Assembly (NCBI GenBank): GCA_029979405.1
Contig: JAPOHM010000071.1
Coordinates: 1 to 7,100, forward strand
Direction of reading: 5' to 3'
DNA length: 7,100 nt
From: Methanobacteriota archaeon
Lineage (GTDB): Archaea > Thermoplasmatota > Poseidoniia > Poseidoniales > Poseidoniaceae
A model generated the notes under the pieces. It worked only from the letters and a program-made list of their open reading frames with translations, had not been told where the DNA came from and ran no database searches. The position numbers and the translations under genes are program-made. This document shows, piece after piece, positions 1-6,298 of the stretch (positions within the stretch are counted from its first letter, which is position 1; each line of letters starts with the position of its first letter).

Positions 1-734
1 GGGATCAATCTAGGGAAAGCTCCAGAGTCGTCGTGCAACAAATCAGAAACTTGAATGAGAAAAATTCTCAATTTGGTGGTGTTAACGAGGTAAATGTCGC
101 TGGATTTGCTGCTTACAACCAAGATGTCTTAGACGCGGTAAAAGATAACCTCCTTATCTCATTAATTTTCATCTTTTCAGCCAGCTATTTACTAATATTC
201 ATGCAAGTAAGATCTGTGGTACTACCTGCTAAGGCACTTGTGATGAATATACTATCAGTGAGTGCTTCTTTTGGAATACTAGTCTGGGTTTTCCAAGAAG
301 GGAACGGGGCCGAGATGCTAAACTTCACCCCACAGCCTATTGATCCGACCACTCCAGTAATGATATTTGCAATCCTATTCGGCCTAAGTATGGACTACGA
401 GGTTCTGATGCTATCAAGAATTCATGAGGAGTGGGAAAGAACAGGTGACAATACATTAGCAGTAGCAAACGGCCTTCAAAGAACAGGCAGACTCATCACG
501 GGTGCAGCGGCGATTATGGTTGTAGTTTTCTTTGCGTTTGGACTATCCTCGATTGTTATACTCAAACAGATAGGCTTAGGTCTCGCTTTGGCAATCTTCT
601 TGGACGCTACTATAGTTAGGGCATTAGTAGTTCCTTCAACAATGAGATTGATGGGTAAATGGAATTGGTGGTCGCCAAAGTGGTTGTCTCCAAAATCAAA
701 CGACCTCGAAGATGTAAAGGAATCCGAGGAATGA
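1..734 (+). CDS. RND/MmpL-family membrane transporter, C-terminal part (5' end outside window)
   Basis: This is the C-terminal half of a proton-driven RND-superfamily transporter of the MmpL type, an inner-membrane protein that exports lipids or other hydrophobic compounds. The frame is open from nt 3 to the TGA at 732-734, and the codons before the first GTG (nt 33) still read as protein, so the gene starts left of the window. About 243 residues are visible. A short extracytoplasmic end leads into five predicted membrane helices, at roughly nt 145-210, 220-290, 350-410, 485-545 and 555-630. The diagnostic motif GLSMDYEVLMLSRIHEEW lies at nt 384-437. Its Asp-Tyr pair (nt 393-398) matches the proton-relay pair of MmpL transmembrane helix 10. 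The family ending DATIVRALVVPSTMRLMG followed by WNWW is also present, then a short acidic cytosolic tail. The substrate cannot be told. Its last 39 nt overlap the convergent gene at 696-1118. Confidence 0.9.
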   Translation, partial: DQSRESSRVVVQQIRNLNEKNSQFGGVNEVNVAGFAAYNQDVLDAVKDNLLISLIFIFSASYLLIFMQVRSVVLPAKALVMNILSVSASFGILVWVFQEGNGAEMLNFTPQPIDPTTPVMIFAILFGLSMDYEVLMLSRIHEEWERTGDNTLAVANGLQRTGRLITGAAAIMVVVFFAFGLSSIVILKQIGLGLALAIFLDATIVRALVVPSTMRLMGKWNWWSPKWLSPKSNDLEDVKESEE

Positions 735-1118
735 ATGTAAAAACATCAAGATGATAAGAAGGTCAGCAGCCCTCCCGTGTTTTGTTTTTGCAATTTTATC
801 TTTACGAGATTTCTTCCCCCATCTTGTCATTACCCATAGCAGAATTATTCCAATAGGTCCGGTAAAACCGTGCAGGCTCTGAGGAATTAATCCAAGGCCT
901 GTGATGTATCTAGCAAAAAAAGCAATCAGAACAGATAATGATGCCAAGATTAGAATTCTCTCTCCAGTTTTTTCATGCCTTTCGAGATTTTCCATCCTTT
1001 TTTTTCCTTTCAAAGTCCTCGACTTTTCTTTCCACCCATACTGCCACCACATATAGGCAATAATCAAACTGGCAGTTATCGGATGTAGTAGCAAAATGAT
1101 GGTGTTTGCTACCCCCAT
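696..1118 (-). CDS. Small four-helix membrane protein with conserved-looking histidines, DUF4079 / cytochrome b561-like
   Basis: The protein has 140 residues and four predicted transmembrane helices (about residues 5-25, 53-73, 85-100 and 117-138), joined by a basic loop (29-52) and a second basic loop (100-114). Histidines sit at helix ends and inside helices: H12 in LHP, H48 in RHEKTGE, H83 in LHGFTG, H114 in KHGRAA and H128 in FLHSF. This order (HP, then RH..tG, then HG, then a basic HG) resembles the DUF4079 family and, more broadly, b-type-haem four-helix proteins. Haem binding and electron transfer are inference; the family call rests on pattern memory only. The ATG at 1118 is the only plausible start, because an in-frame stop lies 27 nt upstream and there is no ATG or GTG between. 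No Shine-Dalgarno sequence is visible, so the mRNA may be leaderless or weakly initiated. The 3' end overlaps the transporter gene by 39 nt. The gene is divergent from the PIN-domain gene. Confidence 0.72.
   Translation of the reverse strand: MGVANTIILLLHPITASLIIAYMWWQYGWKEKSRTLKGKKRMENLERHEKTGERILILASLSVLIAFFARYITGLGLIPQSLHGFTGPIGIILLWVMTRWGKKSRKDKIAKTKHGRAADLLIILMFLHSFLGFLYIFEVV
778..803 (+). terminator. Candidate T-rich terminator for the transporter gene
   Basis: About 45 nt past the transporter stop codon the + strand carries clustered T runs: TTTTGTTTTTG, then AATTTTATCTTTA. Archaeal transcription often ends at such T-rich stretches without a strong hairpin. The tract lies inside the coding sequence of the convergent membrane-protein gene and corresponds to its lysine-rich loop (around residues 102-113), so lysine codons alone could explain the T bias. 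Weak call. Confidence 0.22.
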
Positions 1119-1206
1119 GAATAGTGCCTGTTGAGTTACTACTCATGGTTGTTTGCAGTGTAATAACCAGCGGTGGCTCTAAAGAGGTCAACTTTTCGCA
1201 ATGGCT
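1119..1206. promoter_or_regulatory. Divergent intergenic region between the four-helix membrane protein and the PIN-domain gene
   Basis: This gap of about 100 nt must contain the start signals of both divergent genes. On the + strand a TAATAA (1161-1166) is the best TATA-like element. Initiation about 25 nt downstream, near 1189, would give a leader of about 30 nt that includes the Shine-Dalgarno sequence at 1207. For the minus-strand gene I see no convincing TATA or BRE match. Element assignments are guesses; the promoter role follows only from the layout. Confidence 0.3.
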
Positions 1207-1213
1207 AAGGAGG
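1207..1213 (+). promoter_or_regulatory. Strong Shine-Dalgarno site that decides the start of the PIN-domain gene
   Basis: AAGGAGG followed by GGTGA is close to the ideal complement of the 16S rRNA 3' end. There are two in-frame GTG codons, at 1215 and 1221, just after an in-frame TAA (1206-1208). The site lies 1 nt from GTG 1215, which is too close. It lies 7 nt from GTG 1221, which is ideal spacing. I therefore place the start at 1221. Confidence 0.7.
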
Positions 1214-1220
1214 GGTGAGC

Positions 1221-4200
1221 GTGATACAGGAATCGAATCTACTCGCTTGCCTCAAGTCCGCAATGATTGATAATTTATCACCTCAGGCACGACAAAGAAA
1301 GGTACTAAAACTACCCGAATGGAAAATGCTTGAAAAACCGTGGAAATCTCTTCTTTTATCTGGCCTTTACGAATTACACATACCGAACGAAGATGATGAA
1401 TCCAATCAACCTCAGATGTTGAGGGCAAGGAGCACCTCAAGGAGTAGAAGAGGCGTTTCACAAAATACGGGTCCTTTGCAGTGGCTTCCAAAAACGGAAG
1501 AAGTAATTATCTCAGGGGCCGAATCCGAAGCTTTCAGATTAGCCGTTCTTCAGATAAGGAAATCTTTATTTTCAGAGGATTGGGATGAAAAAAATGATCA
1601 ATTGATAGAGCAACTAAGGGAAAATTGCGCAGACACAGGTGTCCATGAAGTTTGGCACAAGATGGCTGAATGCACTCCTATATTGGCACAGTTTATGTCA
1701 TTTCCAAAGCTGGCAAACGAGGAAAATATTTCTGATGAAGTAGATTCCAAAGTTGCTTTCATTGACCCAATGAATACTGCAAGTCTTGCAAAGACTCTGG
1801 GGATTTTGGAAATAGGAATTAACAACGCGCCATTGAAAATAGCATTGCAGAAAGCTAGGAATCAAATTGGCCGCAAAAAAGGACTCATAGATTATGAAGG
1901 ACTTGAATCTCTCGAGGGTGAAATGAGTGTTATTAGCGCATTGTTGAATATACATCTTGGTAATGACGCATCAGAAAATCTAAAAGAGCTCAAAAAATCA
2001 AATTCAAAATTATCTGAAGCATTAACTGACTTGGTTAAACTACGTAACGGAGAGTCAAAGAGTTGGAATAAATCTAGAAAACTTTCTGGCGACGATGAAT
2101 TAACCTTAGCAAGAAAGACAGCCGCTTGGAATCTATTGCCTGATGCTGCAGAAAAATTATCCAGTAAGGAATTGGATGAAGGCCTTACTTACATTACTGA
2201 TTCCAAAAATAAAGAGAAATTGACCTGGTGGAAATTATCTGCACTCGTCAAAGAAGGAGAATCAGAAATGGCCCTTTCCTTACTTGATACACTATCGATA
2301 GAGGCGGATGCTGACATTTCTGCCCTTATCTCTTTAGTAAAACAACTAGGAGATGGAGCTGGTAAATGGTTAGAGGGTCAATTAGATTCATTATCTACAG
2401 ATTCTCTTTTAGAAATTATTGAAGATGATGATTTTTCGCAAGGCCTCAAGTATGTTGTTGCCAAAAGGATTCACGAATCTGGAAGTCAAGTTTCAATAGA
2501 CCAACTAATCGATGTTTTCACTGAAAATTTAGATTTACAGAGACTATCTGAAATCTTACTCGGAAATGAAGAAAGATGTGCTGACCACCCATACTCTACA
2601 TTATTGGTCGCTCATTTACTGCCAGCAAACTTCAAAGGTGGAGATTTCCAAGAGGTTAGAAAAGCAAGAAGAGACGCTCTTTCTACTGTCGAAGATGCCG
2701 AAGCACCTGACTCAATATCAGAAGCAAGTAGGGGATTGATACTACTGTTGGATGGTGCGGCTCAATCTGATGATAATTGGTTAGTCTCAACACTAGATAA
2801 AAACGGAATTAAAGCGTTCAATAATTGTCGTCAAGCACTGAAAGATGGAGGAGACGGATTAGCAGATTCCAAGGTCATAGACATACTTGCATCAAGCCTG
2901 GATGAAGGTAAATTATCCAACTTAGAGTCACGATTATTTGGAGCAGTTATCGATACGCTTCGGCTAAATAGAGCGTCTTGGTTATTGCAGACAGGTTACA
3001 AAAAGGACGATGTTGTAAAACTGTTAGATGGATTACTATCTTCTTCAGAGACCGCATTACCAATGATGCAAGCGGTAAAGCACTTGGTTCTGGATTATGA
3101 TATTGGAGTTCCAAATTTAGTAAAATGGTATCAAGAAAACGACCCACAATCCCCATGGCACACCTTGGCACGCGCGGCAAGACACCTATCAAATGAAGAA
3201 GAATTGAATGCTGCGCGAGATTACAAGCGTGCAGGTGACCACCAGGATTTCGATTACGAGCATAAGATATTGCTTTACAGAAAAGCATTGATTCATTATG
3301 CACACTCAGAACAATGGAATGAAGCAGTTGATTTGTTGGAGAAAGAACCAGCTTTGAAGACTGCGCTCACTAAAAGGTTCCAACTCTATCTTAAGGTTTC
3401 AAAGATTGCTACCACTGGTAAAAGCACAGATGATGCTACGAAGATGCTGAAATCCTTCGTTAGGAAGACCGTGTTGGTTGAAGAAGAAGATCAATTTGGT
3501 AAGATAAATCAAGTTGAAAAGTCTAAATTCTCTGAGGAAGAATTGGATATATTGAGAAATTACGCTCAATCAAGGTCTCTTCCAGCAGAGCCATTCACAG
3601 GTAGAGTAAAAGCCGCATTAAATTCAATTCAAAGGGATAGAAGAAGAGTAAACAGATACTCGTATGAAAACAGATATGCCAACGTCATGATTCACGACCC
3701 TTCAACCGAGGAAATATACAACATTGCAAGTGAAGCATCAGCTGAAAGACCACTTGATGGATTGATGCTTCTTGAGAGAGCTCAGAGTTCTCCAAAACTA
3801 TCCCTCATGGATAGAAAGAGACTTGCTCAAGCCGAACAAGGGTTATTTGCTACTCATAGGAATAACCTTCCAGTCAAGCAAAGATCATATCTGAAACATC
3901 TGAAATTGTCACCATTGATAATTATCGATACAAATATTTTGATGGATGAGTTACAATACAGGGTCTCAAATCTATTAGGAATCTCATCTGAAGTTTCACT
4001 TGACGTTGGCGGAAGAGGACGATTCCATCGGATTCTCAAACATAGAGCTGATGAAAAGAGGGTTCACCTCTGGATTCCAAAAGTTGTGAGTAAAGAACTC
4101 GTAGGACTTGCTCAAGATGTACAAAATATGAAATCAAGATTTTCTGAAACACTGGTTGATAAAAATAAACTTGATGAAATTATCACTAAAGATGAATTAG

Positions 4201-4586
4201 AATCCATGGCTAACCAAGTTGTCAAAGACTTCTCAACTTGGAAACCGTTAGATCTTCACATCGAGGATGAGGCTAACGATGAAGAAATCAGAGAAGATTT
4301 GAAACAGTTCTTGCTCGACCATTCTGAAGTTTATGATGAGATTACAGCAATGAAGAGACAACACGGGGAGCCTGCGAGATCCGTTATTTTGAATAGAGAC
4401 ATTTACCCAGAATCACCAGATCAAACCATTATGTGTATCGCCGCCGCGATGGCAAATCAACCTCTCGATGAGATTGGCAGTATTTTGGTTGCAACACGAG
4501 ATTCAGACTTTACACTCGTGGCACGTGCAGTAGAAGAAAAGTTTGGATTTGGTGTAATAGCTAACAGCCGAGATATCAATAATTGA
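1221..4586 (+). CDS. Large alpha-helical-repeat protein with C-terminal PIN-type ribonuclease domain
   Basis: The product has 1121 residues, is predicted cytosolic (no signal peptide or membrane helix) and is probably an endoribonuclease or RNA-processing factor. Residues about 1-890 look almost wholly helical, with degenerate TPR/HEAT-like hairpins. The clearest are around 336-365 (WWKLSALVKEGESEMALSLL) and 643-712 (ILLYRKALIHYAHSEQWNEA). Two basic patches could bind nucleic acid: an Arg/Ser stretch at 68-78 and an Arg/Tyr stretch at 805-819. The C-terminal PIN domain (about 898-1121) starts with LIIIDTNIL. The expected acidic residues are D903 (DTN), E959 (VSKEL), D1067 (SPDQT) and D1094/D1096 (TRDSDF), so the metal site appears intact. 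The E959-D1067 gap of 108 residues is long for a PIN domain and holds an acidic helical insertion. VapC toxins are small, single-domain and paired with an antitoxin gene; none of that applies here. The layout is SMG6-like, by analogy only. Target and partners are unknown. It is transcribed alone and converges on icd with a 10-nt gap. Confidence 0.88.
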   Translation: MIQESNLLACLKSAMIDNLSPQARQRKVLKLPEWKMLEKPWKSLLLSGLYELHIPNEDDESNQPQMLRARSTSRSRRGVSQNTGPLQWLPKTEEVIISGAESEAFRLAVLQIRKSLFSEDWDEKNDQLIEQLRENCADTGVHEVWHKMAECTPILAQFMSFPKLANEENISDEVDSKVAFIDPMNTASLAKTLGILEIGINNAPLKIALQKARNQIGRKKGLIDYEGLESLEGEMSVISALLNIHLGNDASENLKELKKSNSKLSEALTDLVKLRNGESKSWNKSRKLSGDDELTLARKTAAWNLLPDAAEKLSSKELDEGLTYITDSKNKEKLTWWKLSALVKEGESEMALSLLDTLSIEADADISALISLVKQLGDGAGKWLEGQLDSLSTDSLLEIIEDDDFSQGLKYVVAKRIHESGSQVSIDQLIDVFTENLDLQRLSEILLGNEERCADHPYSTLLVAHLLPANFKGGDFQEVRKARRDALSTVEDAEAPDSISEASRGLILLLDGAAQSDDNWLVSTLDKNGIKAFNNCRQALKDGGDGLADSKVIDILASSLDEGKLSNLESRLFGAVIDTLRLNRASWLLQTGYKKDDVVKLLDGLLSSSETALPMMQAVKHLVLDYDIGVPNLVKWYQENDPQSPWHTLARAARHLSNEEELNAARDYKRAGDHQDFDYEHKILLYRKALIHYAHSEQWNEAVDLLEKEPALKTALTKRFQLYLKVSKIATTGKSTDDATKMLKSFVRKTVLVEEEDQFGKINQVEKSKFSEEELDILRNYAQSRSLPAEPFTGRVKAALNSIQRDRRRVNRYSYENRYANVMIHDPSTEEIYNIASEASAERPLDGLMLLERAQSSPKLSLMDRKRLAQAEQGLFATHRNNLPVKQRSYLKHLKLSPLIIIDTNILMDELQYRVSNLLGISSEVSLDVGGRGRFHRILKHRADEKRVHLWIPKVVSKELVGLAQDVQNMKSRFSETLVDKNKLDEIITKDELESMANQVVKDFSTWKPLDLHIEDEANDEEIREDLKQFLLDHSEVYDEITAMKRQHGEPARSVILNRDIYPESPDQTIMCIAAAMANQPLDEIGSILVATRDSDFTLVARAVEEKFGFGVIANSRDINN

Positions 4587-4590
4587 TATC
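4572..4590. repeat. Perfect 9-bp inverted repeat across the PIN-gene stop codon, possible hairpin or terminator
   Basis: GATATCAAT, a central A, then ATTGATATC form a perfect palindrome covering the last four codons and the TGA (4584-4586) of the PIN gene. As RNA it could fold as a 7-bp stem with a 5-nt loop, followed on the + strand by TTTA. It lies in the only gap between two convergent genes and would read the same from either side. The T tract is too short for a textbook intrinsic terminator, so the role is uncertain; the symmetry itself is certain. Confidence 0.5.
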
Positions 4591-4596
4591 TTTACC

Positions 4597-5832
4597 CTAC
4601 ATGTGGGAAATCATAGCATTTCCAAATTCTGAACATGATAATAGAGTAGCATCATCCATTAGTCTTTCAAAGTCGTAGGTAACAGTTTTTGCTGATATTG
4701 CTGCTTCCATTCCCTTGACTATGAGGTCAGCTGCTTCAATCCAGCCCATGTGCCTTAACATCATTTCAGCAGATAGAATTTGAGAACCAGGGTTAACTTT
4801 GTCTTGGCCAGCATACTTTGGTGCAGTACCGTGTGTTGCTTCAAAAATTGAAATTCCCGTGTCATAGTTGATATTCGCACCAGGAGCAATACCGATGCCA
4901 CCTACTTGTGCGGCTAGAGCGTCAGAAATATAGTCTCCATTCAAGTTCATTGTAGCCAAAACTCCGTACTCTTCAGGCCTGGTAATTATTTGCTGTAACA
5001 TTGCGTCAGCGATGACATCTTTGATTGTGATTGTCTTTCCAGTTTGAGGATTTGTAAAAACACACCAAGGACCACCATCCAATTCCTCAGCACCAAATTC
5101 GTCCTTTGCAATTTGATAACCCCAGTCTCTAAATCCACCTTCTGTAAACTTCATGATATTTCCTTTGTGAACTAATGTTACGCTATCTTTGTCATTGTCG
5201 ACTGCGTACTGAATAGCTGCTCGAACGATTCTTGCAGTACCTTCTTTACTAATTGGCTTAATACCGATTCCTGATGTGTCGGGGAATCTAATCTTAGAGA
5301 CGCCCATCTCATTGACTAAGAAGTCAATTACTTTCTTGACTCCATCAGAACCAGCCTCCCATTCGATTCCAGCGTAGACGTCTTCACTGTTTTCTCGGAA
5401 AATTATCATGTCAACATCTTGAGGTGATTTTACTGGGGAAGGGGTTCCTTCATACCATCTAACAGGTCGTACACAGGCATACAAATCCAATTCTTGCCTG
5501 AGGGCAACATTGAGTGACCTTATACCACCACCAACAGGTGTTGTCAAAGGACCTTTGATTGAAACTAGACCGCTTCTCATTAGGTCTAGAGTTTCCTTTG
5601 GTAGCCATTCACCAGTCTGGTTGAATGCCTTTTCTCCAGCTAAGGTCTCCGTCCAGTGAATTTTCCTATCTCCGTTGTATGCTTTGCTAACTGCCGCATC
5701 CACTACGTCTATCATAACAGGGGTAATATCAACACCAATTCCATCTCCCTCAATGTAGTAAACTACTGGGTCATTAGGTACTTTTAGCACTCCATTATCC
5801 ATTGTGATAGGTGTTCCTGACATGTTGCTCAT
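4597..5832 (-). CDS. icd: Isocitrate dehydrogenase, NADP-dependent
   Basis: This is the homodimeric TCA-cycle enzyme that oxidatively decarboxylates isocitrate to 2-oxoglutarate in the cytosol and makes NADPH. The 411 residues align along nearly their whole length with the E. coli type Icd (416 residues). Substrate and metal residues are all present: K93, S106 and N108 ([13 protein letters not shown]), R112, R122, R146, Y153, K223, D276, D300 and D304. The NADP-specificity set of E. coli (K344, Y345, V351, Y391, R395) is matched by K339, Y340, V346, Y386 and R390, so NADP rather than NAD is expected. S106 corresponds to the serine phosphorylated by AceK in enterobacteria; no such kinase is visible here. 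The start could be M1 (5832) or M4 (5823). M11 is too late, because similarity to E. coli begins before it. No Shine-Dalgarno sequence is seen. The gene is single, divergent from the OsmC gene and convergent with the PIN gene. Confidence 0.97.
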   Translation of the reverse strand: MSNMSGTPITMDNGVLKVPNDPVVYYIEGDGIGVDITPVMIDVVDAAVSKAYNGDRKIHWTETLAGEKAFNQTGEWLPKETLDLMRSGLVSIKGPLTTPVGGGIRSLNVALRQELDLYACVRPVRWYEGTPSPVKSPQDVDMIIFRENSEDVYAGIEWEAGSDGVKKVIDFLVNEMGVSKIRFPDTSGIGIKPISKEGTARIVRAAIQYAVDNDKDSVTLVHKGNIMKFTEGGFRDWGYQIAKDEFGAEELDGGPWCVFTNPQTGKTITIKDVIADAMLQQIITRPEEYGVLATMNLNGDYISDALAAQVGGIGIAPGANINYDTGISIFEATHGTAPKYAGQDKVNPGSQILSAEMMLRHMGWIEAADLIVKGMEAAISAKTVTYDFERLMDDATLLSCSEFGNAMISHM

Positions 5833-5902
5833 GTTGTGGGACTTATACCCCCTTCATCAACAAAGCGGTCGACGGTGGTTTCATTTCACACTCCACTTTG
5901 GC
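5833..5902. promoter_or_regulatory. Divergent promoter region between icd and the OsmC-family gene
   Basis: This 70-nt gap separates two outward-facing starts. The one TATA-like core, TTATA at 5843-5847, is readable on both strands (CTTATA on +, GTATAAG on -). On the + strand it would start RNA near 5870 and give a leader of about 35 nt for the OsmC gene, which is plausible. On the minus strand it sits only about 15 nt from the icd ATG, too close for normal archaeal spacing. I favour it as the OsmC-gene element, with low confidence; the icd promoter is not identified. Confidence 0.3.
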
Positions 5903-6298
5903 ATGTCTATGGAAGGCCGTGTGGAGTGGACAGGTGGAACAAATCTGATTGGGGTAAATTCTAACGAACAAATTATCGAAATAGATTGGGAAAATGGCCC
6001 CAGCCCCATGCAGATAGCATTGCAATCAATTGGCGCCTGTTCCATTGTTGACGTGGTTATCGGTTTGAAGGATAGAAAATTCTCAAAGGTTTGGGTTGAA
6101 TTATCATCGACTAGAAATGACGAGCCACCAAGATATTTTACCACTATTCACATGATATATCACGTAGTGGGCGATGTTCCAAAGAAGTTGGTTGAGAGAG
6201 TCGTTGAAAAATCTCATGAAAAGTATTGTAGTGTTTCACAAAGCATTCGCAAAGATTGCAAAATCACTCATGAAACTGTAATTCATGATTCGGTTTGA
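5903..6298 (+). CDS. OsmC-family protein, YhfA-like (thiol-dependent peroxide/redox protein)
   Basis: The product has 131 residues and closely resembles the E. coli YhfA branch of the OsmC/Ohr family. It is a small soluble protein expected to act as a dimer whose paired cysteines can reduce (organic) peroxides; the physiological substrate of the YhfA branch is not established. The family marks are PSPMQIALQSIGACSIVDVV with C46 (nt 6038-6040), RNDEPPRYFTTIH in the middle, and EKYCSVSQSI with C109. C46 and C109 correspond to the peroxidatic and resolving cysteines; C119 is extra. The frame is open back to an ATG at 5804, but that start would overlap the icd start region and add 33 residues with no family match. 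YhfA begins MQARVKW, matching MEGRVEW here, so the start is ATG 5903 or ATG 5909. No Shine-Dalgarno sequence is visible. Its last 16 nt overlap the convergent gene that follows. Confidence 0.92.
   Translation: MSMEGRVEWTGGTNLIGVNSNEQIIEIDWENGPSPMQIALQSIGACSIVDVVIGLKDRKFSKVWVELSSTRNDEPPRYFTTIHMIYHVVGDVPKKLVERVVEKSHEKYCSVSQSIRKDCKITHETVIHDSV

Noticed and set aside
735..746. ATGT-AAAA-ACAT hairpin after the transporter stop
   Set aside because: A 4-bp AT-rich stem is too weak to be meaningful.
973..1191. 72-residue minus-strand open frame overlapping the four-helix membrane gene
   Set aside because: It lies in another frame over the membrane-protein gene, has no recognisable motif and reads as low-quality sequence (SKHHHFATTS).
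2947..3303. 118-residue minus-strand open frame inside the PIN gene
   Set aside because: It is antisense to a well-supported coding region, has no start signal and resembles no family; it is a shadow.
1221..4586. VapBC-type toxin-antitoxin system
   Set aside because: A PIN domain is present, but the protein is about eight times VapC length and there is no small antitoxin gene next to it.
5842..5847. GTATAAG as the icd TATA box
   Set aside because: It is only about 15 nt from the first icd ATG, so initiation would fall inside the coding region. Starting icd at M11 to rescue this would remove residues that align with E. coli Icd.
5804..5902. N-terminal extension of the OsmC gene to ATG 5804
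   Set aside because: The extra 33 residues have no match to YhfA/OsmC and would overlap the start of the divergent icd gene; the family N terminus fits ATG 5903/5909.
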